Source: Thamnidium elegans
Taxonomy: Eukaryota; Mucoromycota; Mucoromycetes; Mucorales; Mucoraceae
Direction of reading: 5' to 3'
DNA length: 64,000 nucleotides
Assembly (NCBI GenBank): GCA_025201345.1
Contig: JAIXMG010000025.1
Span: forward strand, 124,001 to 188,000
Part shown: positions 12,666 to 24,090 of the stretch, piece after piece
Numbering within the stretch: position 1 is the first letter of the stretch
Layout: the number at the start of each line of letters is the position of its first letter
Position numbers and translations under genes: made by a program
The notes under the pieces: generated by a model
The model's input: only the letters and a program-made list of their open reading frames with translations
The model's database searches: none
Told to the model about the DNA's origin: nothing

Positions 12666-13276
12666 ATGCAATCCAAGTTCACCATTTTACTCTTAAGTGC
12701 CTGTATCTTTTTATTTGCCCAAGTTCAAGCTGCTTGTACTTGTGATGCTAACGATACTGCCTGTCTTCAAAACTGTGGTAACGTACCTTTTTAAAATTAA
12801 AAAGAATATATCAACTAAAAATTTTCATCATGTAAATAGTAATTCAAGGACAAGGTTGTATTACCGCTTGTAATGGTGATAACGCTTGTTACGATAACTG
12901 TATTGCCAGCTTCTGGCCTGGTCAAACTGTTCCTAGCGCCACTGTATCTGCTGTTCCTACTAGCTCTGATGCCTCTGTTCCACCTACTTCCCTCCCTGTT
13001 ACTCCCTCTGCCTCCACCCCAGTTGTCGCATCTACCTCTGCCCCTGTCGTTGCTTCTTCTGCTGTTTCTCCTGTCGTCTCTGCCTCTAGTCCCGCTGTCA
13101 GCAACTCTGCCACTTTCTCTCCTACTGCTCCTACCTCTGTCACTCCTCCTGAGCCTACCGCTAACGGCGCTTCATCTTCTTTCCTCGTACCTGCCGTTGC
13201 TATTGGTGTTGCCTCTGTCACTGTCATCACCCAAGTTTTCTTCTTGGCTCGTATGGGTTCAGTTCTCTTCAACTAA
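12666..13276 (+). CDS. Secreted Cys-rich, Ser/Thr-rich surface protein
   Basis: I do not recognise a named family. Exons 12666-12777 and 12840-13276 give 182 aa. The N-terminus is a classic signal peptide (MQSKFTILLLSACIFLFAQVQA). Next is a compact module of about 45 residues with eight Cys spaced C-x-C-x6-C-x3-C-x6-C-x3-C-x5-C-x3-C, suggesting two or more Cx3C helical hairpins. Then about 90 residues of Ser/Thr/Pro/Ala/Val, a likely O-glycosylated stalk, and a C-terminal hydrophobic stretch (VPAVAIGVASVTVITQVFFL) after NGASSS. This fits a GPI-anchored or type I cell-surface protein; the short tail ARMGSVLFN after the hydrophobic part is slightly unusual for a GPI signal. The coding region is richer in C and G than its surroundings, suggesting high expression. 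Confidence 0.75.
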
Positions 13277-13516
13277 TTTTTTTCTTTCTTTCTTTATAAA
13301 TATATATAATTTAGTATTATTCCCCCCTCCTACAACAAACTTTTTAATTTTTTTAGTAAATAAATAATTTTTTGACATTCAAAAAAAAAAAAAATTTCGT
13401 TTATGTGTTTTGTGTACCCTTTTTATCTTTTTGTTTTTTAATGTGTGTGTATATGTATATAAAAAAAAAATGCGTGTATAAAGAAAAAAAAGAAAGTGTA
13501 TACGTAAGAAATCTAT

Positions 13517-14188
13517 TTAACAAATAATACATTTACTCTTTGATCTAGGTTTATAAGTTTCAATATATCGTAGCTGTTTCTTATTAATGGCACCTCGACG
13601 ACGTTCACGAATATAGGATACAGCGTCTAATGCAGGCATACCATCTTCTATCAAAGCAATAGCTACAAGAACAGGAGCTCTTTTAAATAGTAAATGAATT
13701 TTTAGTATGAATATATACCAATATAAAAAGTTTATAAAGTATACCTTCCTAAGCCAGCAACACAATGAGTGGCAATGCAAGGTAACTTTTGACCATCCTT
13801 TGACTTTTCTTCCTCTTGAGATGGGTTACTAAATCTAGCTTCAATTAACTGAAGCCATGCGTCAACAATGGGTGCAGGTGGTGCTTCACCATCTACAAAT
13901 ACAAAATCATGAACTTGAATATTCTTTTCATTTAAAGGTTCTTTTGGATAAGTTGCTTCACAGCAACGTACAACGTCTGTAACGTTCCAACGTTCGAATT
14001 CCTATGTTTGATAAATTATTATTATCTTTTTTTGTCGTTTTTGTTGTATGCTTTACCTTGAGATATAAGGGTAAATTGTTTGAACTAGGCGCATCTACAA
14101 TTAAGAAACGTAACCCATTATGCTCAATATAAGTTGGTGGATTAATCAATGGTCTAGCGGTGGTGTAAGGAGAAGTTCGAGTATACAT
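13517..14188 (-). CDS. PRL/PTP4A-type protein tyrosine phosphatase
   Basis: Phosphatase of regenerating liver type, a small prenylated dual-specificity-like PTP. Minus-strand exons 14188-14057, 14001-13745 and 13679-13517 close to 183 aa (animal PRLs about 173). The start [10 protein letters not shown] precedes the first beta strand; an in-frame upstream ATG at about 14275 is less likely. The catalytic loop is [10 protein letters not shown] (Cx5R with the PRL-type Ala/Gly content), the acid-loop region is [13 protein letters not shown] (PRL consensus WPFDDGAPPP), and the C-terminus SKSKCIIC is a polybasic segment plus CaaX-like box. The intron between the loop Arg and Gly falls inside the P-loop. 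It should act on membranes; substrates in fungi are not established. Confidence 0.87.
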
Positions 14189-15108
14189 AAGGAGGAAAAT
14201 AAAAAAAGGGGGGATGACTTGTAAAAAGAGCTTTTTTTTATCGGGGATTTGACTAGATGGTATCAATATTAACACATGTTTACATATATATTATATTATA
14301 TTATCATCTTACATATACGTTCAAACAGATAAAGAGAGATAGATAAACGGAGAAAAAGAGAGAAATAAATAAGAAAAGGGAACTGTGCTTTTAGAATTAA
14401 AAAAAAAAAGAAGAAAAAAAAAAGGTAATTGTTTAAATAGAAACAAGATGGGTTTGTAAAAATAAAACACGCTTTTTTTTTTTTTTGGTATTTTATATAT
14501 AACTTTTTTTTTTTTTTATCGTTGTTGTTGTTGTTCACCCTATTACAAAAAAAAAGAAAAGGTCTCAGCCAGGATCAATCATGAAGCAATGAGAAAGAAG
14601 AGAAAAAAAAAACGGTTTTTCGTTATTTTTTCTTATTTCAAGCTCAACTTTCGTAGGATAATTTAGTTGTGGGTAAAAATGAAAACCGTCACTCAAGTAC
14701 AGAACAGTGCCGTAGTTTGCATGAAGCGCCAATAAAATGAAATGGAAAAACACAAAGTGGTAAAATAAAATAAACAAAGAGAGAGAGGGAGAGAGAGATG
14801 AAAGAACTTAGAAGCTATCGCTTCTTTTGTAATAAGCATACACAGTTTTGGGATAATTTATAATCGTCAGAGAAAGCCGAATAAACTCTGCCGTTACATA
14901 TTATACTTGTATTAGGTAAGATCATTTGTTACAAACCGCTCAAATGTGGTCCACCGCGACTATGATAACGTATAGATATCGAGCTGCTTTTTTTCTTTTA
15001 TTAAAAAAACGCTTTATAAAGGTAAGTAAAAAGTAATATGCCACACTTTATTTTGTGAGCGTGTAAATAGAACATGTACCAATAATTCCCCTTATTCAGA
15101 TAAAGTAG
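14189..15108. other. Spacer of about 0.9 kb
   Basis: AT-rich, purine-rich strand (many GAGA and A runs at 14330-14430 and 14760-14800). The predicted peptides are low-complexity shadows. No gene seen; probably the promoter of the PRL phosphatase and the edge of the decayed island that follows. Confidence 0.45.
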
Positions 15109-15396
15109 CTATTTACTTTCGAGCAAATCCACAAAGACAAAGTTAAAGAATGTTTATCCGCTGTAGCAGTAATGGAAGATGAAAAATTCACAGTAGCAGG
15201 AGAAGTCAAAAAATGCATAATCGATCTAAGCGGAAAAAGCGAACTTGCTTTAGATGATTATACAATGTTTGAAATAAAAAAGGATTTATTAGTTCTCTAT
15301 GAAGGTATTATTGTTGGTTGCGCTAAAAATAAGAACAAGACATCAGCAGTAAAGGCTAGAATAAGTCTTTTCGATGAATTAATTATCATGAATTAA
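15109..15396 (+). pseudogene. Coding fragment, decayed orphan gene
   Basis: A 95-codon frame opens after a possible acceptor (AAAGTAG) and reads like real protein (KVKECLSAVAVMEDEKFTVA..., EGIIVGCAKNKNKTSAVKAR) up to a stop at 15394. No start, donor or continuation into a longer gene is convincing; downstream frames to about 15670 are broken by stops. I do not recognise the family. It probably belongs with the other broken frames at 16.2-18.3 kb. Confidence 0.4.
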
Positions 15397-16243
15397 CAGG
15401 TAGAGATTAGATCTCATAAAAACTATTCCTAATCTGACCTAGTTCGTTTTTTTTATTATTATTATTAGGATGTGTCTGGATCAGAACGAAGATGAAGTTG
15501 TCAATTCATTAAGTGGAATGGTGTTTGGTTTGCAGAAAAGATCTTTAATAAATGAAATATATAAGACAATTAATTACAACGCAAGCACCCCATGTCCAAA
15601 CGTGATATGAAGGAAAATGGTATTATAAATAAATTATCTGGCGTCTCAGGAACAGCCCAAGGTGTGTTACCCAATTTATTGCGAAGCTTACAGTTCGTGT
15701 AATGCTTAATTGTTTTTTATAGATTTAAACAAAAGATTGTAAGAAACAAAGAGCTTCTGTTTAGTTGTAATTGATTCCTCAGGTTTAATTAACGTGCCAT
15801 CAGATTAAAAACCTAGTAAATTTGGTTAATTCTTGGTACACCATTTACACCACCAATGTCAATTTAGGGAAATTCCATATCATAGGGAAGCTCTTTTTGA
15901 AATATTTAGACATTTGATTATATAAAAGATACTTGTTTGTATATGAATTTATTGTTAAAAAAAAAGGAAAAGAAAAGGATGGCATAGATAGGTTAATTTA
16001 ATCATGATAAAAAGGGGTTTATTTAACTAGTTTTTTTTTTTTTTTTTTACTGTCTAAACTATTTCACGACTATCGCTACACTTGCATCTCCACCATCATC
16101 ATTATTGCCGTTATTGTTATTATCATCGGTAACGTCCATATCAGTATCACGGTTATTCTCATCTTATACTAAGCCAGTATTGACGTTTAGAACTTCAAGT
16201 GTTGGGGGGAAAACATCACCAAAAACGTTCAATAATCCCATAT

Positions 16244-16948
16244 TTACTGTAATGTCGCTAATGATTCAGGAGATACGCTGATTTTATTGATTTTTGTTAC
16301 TTTATAAATATGGCATAAAGCCATACATTCAACACCAAACAGTTCCAACGTGCGGATAATACGACTACCAATACGCATCATTTTATCATGAAGAGAACGA
16401 TTGGATGTCTTCACATTTAAGTACAATCTGCGGCCCAACAAGTACGCATCACCTTCTTTTCCGCGAAAGCTATCACGTAATCTATTAACGGCATGTTGGT
16501 ACTTAATAGATGCTATGCAGCATAAAAAATCCTTGAAAAAAGCATGAACTACAATAGTCCGGTATCACTGGATTGTTGATTGGATGTAACCAGTGATGGC
16601 TACATCGTCTTCCCAATTTACCGGTTCTTGAATAATCAACCGATTGAGGGACAACCTGCAACAAATGTAAATAATTGTAAATTCTGTTTTCAGCTGTTGT
16701 AAACGGCGTCATATTAATGAGGACGGGCGTACGTACAGGAATAACTGGACGTACTTCTTCAGACCAAGTATAGGTGTTGAAGAAACCCTCGTCTAATACA
16801 TATAAATTATTTAGTATGTGTATATGCTTTTTAAATAGAACGTACCGTTGTCTCTAATAAAGTTAAAAGTAGTATCTAATAAATTAGTTACTGTAGAATT
16901 ATTGTTTTGGAGTAATTCAATTAAGCGTTGGCGAAGATTAGGATCCAT
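16244..16948 (-). pseudogene. Frameshifted orphan gene (minus strand)
   Basis: Starts MDPNLRQRLIELLQNN at 16948, has a normal intron (about 16845-16798), then DEGFFNTYTWSEEVRPVIPVRT and MTPFTTAENRIYNYLHLLQ. Near 16640 the protein-like signal moves to another frame (NWEDDVAITGYIQ), meets a TGA near 16580, and resumes as AFFKDFLCCIASIKYQHAVNRLRDSF...LYLNVKTSNRSLHDKMMRIGSRIIRTLELF to a stop at 16244. No intron of plausible length reconciles the frames, so it is read as a pseudogene. The family is not recognised. Confidence 0.5.
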
Positions 16949-17102
16949 TTGAAAGTAAAGAAAGAAGACTAGTAAAAGAAAAAAAATTGTTGGATTTTTA
17001 TATAATTTTTAATTCAAGTATTCATCTGGTTTTTTTTTTGGGGGGGGTGAAATCTATTATTTACTTTCTTTGTTCTTTGTCTTTTTTTTTTCTTTTTAAA
17101 CC

Positions 17103-18325
17103 ATGAACACTACAGAAGATTTAATTAACCACTTTCAAACCATCATTTCTAACTGTGGAGAAATACTTTTGATTTAACACAGAAAAATTAATAAAAACAG
17201 GTGAATAAGATTAATAACATTTATTTCTTATTTTAATTGTAAAAAATCAATCCCGGTCAAAAGGGATTGCTAACTATGATTGCTTATTTATAGTCTTTTG
17301 CAATAGTGGCCACGCTATTGTGATTGATCATTACATTTAGTGACTTCTATAGTCTGAAGATCTTGATACTAACGTTTGTTATGTTTTATAATCGACAAGT
17401 TCATCCATTATTATACATTCTATTGTATGTGTGATTTTACCACACTAACAATGGTCAAGAAAACGCTATTAATATTATATTGGATAGTCTGGAAGTAGTT
17501 GGAGTTCATTATGCTCAGTATAAAAATAAAATGTTTTTAACTATATTTAAAAGGTGAAGACGAGGACGAATACTGCAGTTTCAAAACAATCAAACTGAAT
17601 TATGAAGATGGTTTTGGAAAAATCGATAGCGATAGCAATACTACTGAGGAAACCAATAGATTGTTAGAAGAGTTGATACAATCAGCAACTACTTAAAATG
17701 AAACTATTGCATCTGCTGTACAGGATTAAGATACACAAGAACATGATAGAATCATCTATAACCGGTATAACCGATAAAGGAATTACTGACTTTATAGTTG
17801 CTAAAACAAGTCGCCCGCGTTCTATTAAAAGCAGTAATACTCAAAAAATTGATATAAATATTTCAAGTGCTTGTTTATTTTTTAGTTGTATATTACAATT
17901 AACTAACAGCTGTTTAACTGACAACTTACAAAAGTACCAGTTACAATCTTATCGTATTTTCTATAGCGAGATGAGACGCGGATTACTTTCACTTTACTAC
18001 AGTAAAAACTATTAAGTTTGGAGAAAAAAAAAAAGGCGTTATATGGAAACAGTAACTAGAAAAAAGAACAAAACACTCTGAATTGAACCGTGTTGGAACA
18101 AGTATTTCAGAAATAATAGAGCTCTTCGCATTATCAAACTTGTATAATTGTCCAAAATTGGCTCATATGCTTAATGAACGTTGGGGAAATATTTTGTTGC
18201 ATTTGGAACAAAGTATCAAATTTTAACAGTTTGAGTTTATGAAGGATATTTCTTACCATCAAGATTGGATAGACGGGTTTGGCAAGATATCAAATATTAT
18301 AGAGGCTCCAACAAGAAAAAGATAA
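17103..18325 (+). pseudogene. Decayed orphan gene remnants (plus strand)
   Basis: Three protein-like stretches in line: MNTTEDLINHFQTIISNCGE from 17103; CSFKTIKLNYEDGFGKIDSD and TTEETNRLLEELIQSA at 17570-17695, continuing past in-frame stops (NETIASAVQD, DTQEHDRII); and LNRVGTSISEIIELFALSNLY, LAHMLNERWGNILLHLEQ at 18080-18225, again interrupted by a TAA before MKDISYHQDWIDGFGKIS. Repeated in-frame stops mark a degraded gene. It lies divergent to the frameshifted minus-strand frame and may derive from the same mobile unit. Confidence 0.5.
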
Positions 18326-18967
18326 TGATAGTTAGTAATGAATTAGTTACAGCGTCACATTTTAATAAATAATCTTGTATAAAAAAGATACACATATAAA
18401 TGTACTGTTTTTCCAGTAATAACACGATATATATACAGTTCTAGTATTTGATAGAATGAAGTTTTAATGGTAGTTACTAATATGGACGATTTAATTGATG
18501 TAATGAGGTAACTACAATATATTGCTTTTTTAAATAGAGTTCATGTTCGGATATTAAATAACTAATAACTTAGTTATAAACACTATCGATACCTATGCTT
18601 TTTATATTAAAAAAAAACTATTACTGATTCTCCTTTATTGAAGAGCGGCTATTTAAAATAGTAGGATATGGTTTGTATTCTGATGTATTAAGATGCATTT
18701 AATTTAGAACCCTATTTTCAGCTGACTGACCCATTTTCAACTCTTTGGCCCATTTTCAACTACATTGGCCCGTTTTCAATACTGGTAACCCAAATTTTAT
18801 TGGTTGTCCCATCTTCAAAATGGGTCGTAAGTATTGAACACGTATGTGTTTCTGTACCTTCTCTTTCTTATCATTCGGGCCTTTTATTACATCTCCGAAA
18901 ACAGAAAGAAAAAAAGGCAAAAAAAAAAAACTTTTCTTTTTCTTTCTATCATCTCTATCTATACCTA
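18326..18967. other. AT-rich spacer and LMW-PTP promoter
   Basis: No gene. Contains the 20-bp repeat array listed separately and a CTTTTCTTTT pyrimidine tract immediately before the LMW-PTP start codon. Confidence 0.45.
18730..18826. repeat. Degenerate 20-bp tandem array (CCCATTTTCAA units)
   Basis: Five units with CCC starts at 18730, 18749, 18769, 18789 and 18808 (spacing 19-20 bp), consensus GCCCATTTTCAACTCTTTG and increasingly divergent. The last units contain a 29-bp stretch shared, with one mismatch, with 52431-52459. The final CCCATCTTCAAAATGGG is a near-palindrome. The array borders the decayed island on its right side. Confidence 0.75.
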
Positions 18968-19241
18968 ATGTCAACCGAAAACCCCATTAGCGTTCTTTTT
19001 GTTTGTCTTGGTACTTTTTTTTATTTAAATTTTATCACGGCACATAAAAAGAAAACTAGCTATTGACCTTTCAAGTCTTGTTATATATAGGCAATATTTG
19101 TCGTTCACCCATGGCTGAAGCTGTGTTTGCCCATATTGTCAAACAAAACAACTTGCAAGACAATATCACAAAAATCGATTCAGCTGGTACAGCTTCCTAT
19201 CATGTAAAATATAAACCATCATAGTTTACACGTATCACTAA

Positions 19242-19274
<33 letters not shown>

Positions 19275-19711
19275 ATAGGTTGGAAGTGTTCCCGATAATC
19301 GTAGCGCTTCTACTTGTAAGGCACACGGTGTTGCTGTAAAGCACAAGGCAAGAAAAGTACGTACCACAAAAAACATATATATGAATTTCATTTGTATTCA
19401 ACATTTGTACTGTAGGTTACGAAAAAAGATTTTGAAGATTTCGACTATGTACTTTGTATGGATGAAGCTAATTTAAGCGATTTAAAGGTAAAATAAAAAA
19501 AGGAATAAAAAGAACCGTGTAATTAAATATGAAATAGAAAATTCAACCTAGTGGTTCAAAAGCCGTATTAAAATTATTTGGTGAATATGATCCTCAAGGT
19601 GAACTTATTATTGAAGACCCTTATTATGGAGGTAATGATGGATTTGAGCACAACTTTAGACAAGTAACTAGAGCTAGTGAAGGACTTTTAAAATCACTTA
19701 AACTCATCTAA
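18968..19711 (+). CDS. Low-molecular-weight protein tyrosine phosphatase
   Basis: Cytosolic LMW-PTP, dephosphorylating phosphotyrosine proteins. Exons 18968-19010, 19091-19203, 19279-19356, 19416-19487 and 19538-19711 close to 159 aa, the usual family length. The N-terminal catalytic loop is split by intron 1 and reads VLFVCLGNICRSPMAEAVF (C-x5-R-S). Other family features: SAGT after strand 2, the VLCMDEANLSDL segment, and the DPYYGGNDGFE acid loop with the general-acid Asp followed by two Tyr. The third exon is preceded by a T23 polypyrimidine run. Only 123 bp separate its stop from the CRY-DASH start on the same strand, so the downstream promoter must lie in or before its 3' UTR. Confidence 0.93.
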
Positions 19712-19834
19712 TCGAACAATATTATGCATGTTCTCGATCTGAAAAAAAATGTTCATAGCATAAAAAAACATACGTTTTTAAATAAATCTTTTCCTTTTCT
19801 TTAAATATATTTCATTTCATTCTTTTAATACAAA

Positions 19835-21654
19835 ATGGTTGTAATGAAACCTATTAATATATGTTATTTTAGAAACATCTTGCGTGTTCATGATAACCAA
19901 TCATTATATCACGCTCTACAATCAAACCATTCTCAGATCTTGCCAGTTGTTTGCTTGGATCCTAGAATGGTTGATATAAGTTTATTGAATGATCAGTTAG
20001 ATCAACATTACAAGACCCCAAAGACTTGGTACTTTCAACTAGAACGTTGTGCAAATTTCCGTACTCGTTTCTATCTTGAATGCGTCATGTCATTAAAACA
20101 AGAACTCTTAAAGAAAAATAGTGACCTACTCATCTTGTTTGGCAAACCAGAAGAATTATTTCCAAAGCTTCAAACACATCTATTAAAAAATTATTTAAAA
20201 TTAGATCAAATACATATTCATAAAGAGGTTAGTTATAAAATATGAGTATACATTTTGCTACAAAGAGAAAAAAAAATCATTTATACCCCCCCCCCTTTCT
20301 TCCTATAGTACGCATTTGAAGAACTTGAAGTAGAAAAATCACTTGCTTCTAAAAAACTACCATTAACTTATCATCATGATACAACCATGGTACATCCAGA
20401 TGACCTAGACTTTGCATTTGAAAAGACTTACAAAGTATATACACATTTCCGCAAGAGAATTGAAAAGATGGACCATCCAGTTCGATCTCCACTTGCTATC
20501 CCTGATACACTTCCACCTTTTCCAGATATTGTATGGCAATTTAACCACTGTGAAGATCAAGCCAAGCATCTAGATAAGCTTTACCAAGATGTTTCTGTCA
20601 AACAAGACGATCGTAACGCGTTCCCATGGGAAGGAGGTGAACAGTCTGCAAAAGACCGGTTAAATCAATACTTGTTTCAATCCGACGGTATGATCGATTA
20701 CAAACACACACGTAACGGTTTAATTGGAACAGAGTACTCTACCAAATTTTCTGTCTTCTTGGCACACGGTTGTTTATCACCACGTTTAATTTGGCACGAA
20801 ATGAACATATTTGAAAAAGAACAAGCCAAATCAGGTAAAAAGCGACAAATCAAATCCATGGGAGACGATGATGGTATATACTGGGTTAAATTTGAATTAC
20901 TCTGGAGAGACTTTTTTCGCTTCTTAGTAGCTGGTAGCGGTAAAAAAGTGTTCATGCTACATGGATTTCGTGATTTGAATAAACCAGTAGACGAATCAAA
21001 CAAGCCAAAAAATAGTTATTTAAATAAAGTTTGGAAAACAAATGATGAACAGTTTAATAAATGGAAGAATGGTCAGACTGGTTCCCCTTTTATAGACGCT
21101 TGTATGCGTGAACTATTGCTAACCGGATTTATGAATAATCGAGGACGTCAAAATGTAGCAAGTTATTTAGCTAAAGATCTTGAAATGGATTGGAGAATTG
21201 GTGCCGAGTATTTCGAGTCTATGTTGAAGGATCACGACGTATATTCAAACTATGGTAACTGGCAATATGGTAAGTTATATATCATAAATATCTCCACCAA
21301 AACCCCCCTCTTAATTTTATTCTTATAGTATCTGGTGTTGGATGTGATCCACGTGAAGGTTTCAGACACTTTAATGTCTTGAAACAAAGTAAGGACTATG
21401 ACCCGTATGGATCCTATATCAAACTATGGTGTCCCGAACTTCGAGGTCTTCCCGACCAGTTTGTGCATTGCCCATGGCTTATGTCACCAGAGGAACAAAA
21501 AACCTACAATTGTATTATCGGACAAGATTACCCAAAACCCATGATTATAGTTGAAAACTGGAAACGACATTATCCAGCTGCCACTGCTAAAGGAAAATTA
21601 TCTAACTACTTTACTAAAGACGAAAAGAAAAAGAAACCAAAACTTTTTAAATAA
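19835..21654 (+). CDS. CRY-DASH cryptochrome/photolyase
   Basis: Blue-light flavoprotein of the DASH class; in Mucoromycotina this is the usual sole cryptochrome/photolyase and can repair cyclobutane dimers. Exons 19835-20227, 20309-21269 and 21329-21654 give 559 aa. The N-terminal photolyase domain begins INICYFRNILRVHDNQSLYHAL; the FAD domain shows TEYSTKFSVFLAHGCLSPR, LLWRDFFRFL, GQTGSPFIDACMRELLLTGF, MNNRGRQNVASYLAKDL, DWRIGAEYFE and DHDVYSNYGNWQY, then the DASH-type GVGCDPREGF. A Lys-rich tail (DEKKKKPKLFK) could aid nuclear import. The first donor is GTTAGT. It converges with the dehydrogenase gene with only 20 bp between stop codons. Confidence 0.95.
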
Positions 21655-21674
21655 AACTTTTATTTTTTAAAAAA

Positions 21675-22838
21675 TTAATTCATGATTTGAACCTTTAATG
21701 CATTAGCAGAAGCATCACCAACTGTATCAAATGCTTTCAAAGCATCATCAAAGTCAAATCGATGTGTTACCATATGCTTAATATCAAGCATACCACTAGA
21801 TATTAACCCAATAGCTCTAGGATAAGTATGATGGTATCTAAACAAACCACGAATATCAACTTCGCGCATAGCAAAATTATTAACGGGGATAGTTTGATCA
21901 TTCTTTCCAACACCAACAAGACAGCAGGTACCTGCATCACGCGTAGCCATAATAGCCGTTCTAAACGAAGACTCAATACCAGTACATTCTAACACGCACT
22001 CGGCGCCCTCACTATTATGAAACAAAGCTCTAATTTCTTTAGCGGTTTGTAATTCAGATTGACCAGGTACAATCTTGTAAGTTTCTGTGGCACCCATCTT
22101 TTTAGCGTAATCCAAACGATTTTGTTGAACATCAGTCATGACAATTGGATGTACACCAGCGACACGAGCAACAGCCAAGACTAATAAACCAATAGGCCCA
22201 CAACCCGTAATCAATAAAGATTGACCAAACTTAACACGTACACGATCAACAGCTGCAACAGCAACCGATAAAGGTTCTAATAAAGCGCCTTCTTCATAAG
22301 TTATTGTTTCAGGAATTTTATGTAACCAACGAGCGGGATGTGTAATATATTTGGCAAGTTGACCATGATGAGGTGGTGTGGATTTAAAGACGACTTCAGG
22401 GCAAAGATGGTATCTACCCATCATACATTGATCGCAAGAAGAGCAAGGAATACCACTATAATAAAAAAAATTAGTGATATTTTCTCTTCCCCCCCCCCTT
22501 TTTTTTTATATATATTGTACTTACGCCTCTAAAGCAACACGATCACCTACTTTTAAAGAAGTAACACCTTCACCTAATGCAGTGACAACACCAGCACTTT
22601 CATGACCCAAAATTAAAGGTTGTGTCGAAGCGAAGATACCAATTTCGCCGTGACGACAAAGATGCATGTCTGATCCGCAAATACCAGTGCACTTTACTTG
22701 AACTTGAACATGATCTCTTTCAGGTTGAGGCATATCAATTTCCACCACACGCAAATCATTTTTGGTCATAAGCATCACTGCTTTATTTACCGTATCATTG
22801 GTAGGAATAGTATAATCAGAAGTAGGTGCAATAGACAT
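21675..22838 (-). CDS. Zinc-dependent sorbitol/xylitol-type dehydrogenase (MDR)
   Basis: Medium-chain dehydrogenase oxidising polyols such as sorbitol or xylitol with NAD+. Minus-strand exons 22838-22525 and 22455-21675 close to 364 aa, typical length. Catalytic zinc site: CTGICGSDMH (Cys) and GHESAG (His-Glu); structural-zinc loop GIPCSSCDQCMMGRYHLCP with four Cys; Rossmann motif GCGPIGLLVLAVARVAG, and the Asp in VMTDVQQNR indicates NAD(H) preference. The C-terminal VDIRGLFRYHHTYP matches the sorbitol dehydrogenase substrate region better than alcohol dehydrogenases. Sorbitol dehydrogenase versus xylitol dehydrogenase (or L-arabinitol dehydrogenase) cannot be told from sequence alone. Confidence 0.92.
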
Positions 22839-24090
22839 ATTTTTTTAAAAAAAGTTTTTCTAAAGAGAACCGCGTTATCCTATTTTTCGTTTCGTTTCTT
22901 TTTATATATTTTTTTTCAACTTACTATACGGGGAATACGTAAATAAAAAAATTTGAACCAATAGGGTTTATACCAAACGTTTGACCTGTTTTTTTTTCAT
23001 CTATGTTTTTTTTTTGAAATTCTCCATTAGGAAATACCTGTGTGTCAAAATGTTTACGTAATTGTAGAGCGTTGGGCTGAGATCGATATGTAGTAGATAG
23101 TTTCGCCGTTACTCTCCTTCAAGAGTTTGAAGTATGTTTTAATAAAAAAAACTTCTTAAATTCGCATACATTTATGCTAAATTTTTGAGCTATTTTTTTT
23201 TTTTTTTGCGCTATTGTCTACTTTTTCAAGATGAGCCAAAAAAAGGTTTACACTGTGCCAATAATTTGTATAAATGCCTTGTTAGATCATCATCTCCAAG
23301 AGTCTAAAACTAGTTCATATACATTCCAGCTAAAAAAAAAAGGAGGGGGGGGGTGTAAATTCCTATTTTTTTTTTATCAACCATAAAAAATATTATGCGT
23401 ATAACATTGCCTTCGTTCAGTTATTTACGGTTACGCAAAAAGTATGAACTGACACATACGAGACTGTTTCTTCCAAAGAGGAATTTATAAAGTTTTTAAC
23501 GATTGTTGGTAATTCGGCAAATATTCACAAATTGAAGTCAACATGCAATCTGCAAAAACACACACACACACACACACACACATTAGTCAATGTTCAAACA
23601 ACTAGAATGGAGTTTTGTTATAACATTGCTTTTACCAAACAAGAGATGCTTTTATCAATATTGGGACATACGGGCCAAATAAAGTAGAAATGCACCAAAT
23701 CGTAGAAGAGAGCTTTATGTTATGAACGGTATTTATCGTGGTAATATCACTACTAAGCTTGAAGTCAAAAAATACATATTATTTTTAGGTCAATTTGTTT
23801 TAACTTGCGTGAACATTTCTCTTATTCAAAAAGACAAAAATTCTAGACATAAAGGGACAAGTATATTTGGCTTAAGATCGTTTATTTTTTGGTTACAGAT
23901 ATTCAATTTTCTGAAAGTGACAAAATTTACCGCCCTCACTGTATACAGCTCGAGCCTATATTTGTATTGTTCCTAATAAAAGAATGCATTTCACAAAGTT
24001 GCACAGTACGATGCTACAATGTTTACGAAATATAAAAGATACTTTTCTGACCTTTTTTCTTTCTTTTATCTTATCTTTTTTTAAAAAAAA
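22839..24090. other. 1.25-kb divergent spacer
   Basis: Between the dehydrogenase start and the first GRDP gene. Contains homopolymers, a G-run at 23344-23353 and the CA microsatellite at 23558-23582. Short frames at 23.7-24.0 kb are not supported as genes. A T/A block directly precedes the ATG at 24091. Confidence 0.45.
23558..23582. repeat. (CA)n microsatellite
   Basis: Uninterrupted AC/CA dinucleotide run of about 12 units in the spacer upstream of the first GRDP gene. Confidence 0.95.

Noticed and set aside
12922..13367. Long frames opposite and overlapping the secreted-protein gene
   Set aside because: They are shadows of the Ser/Thr/Pro/Val-rich coding repeat; Leu/Pro- or Thr/Glu/Ala-monotone with no signal or introns.
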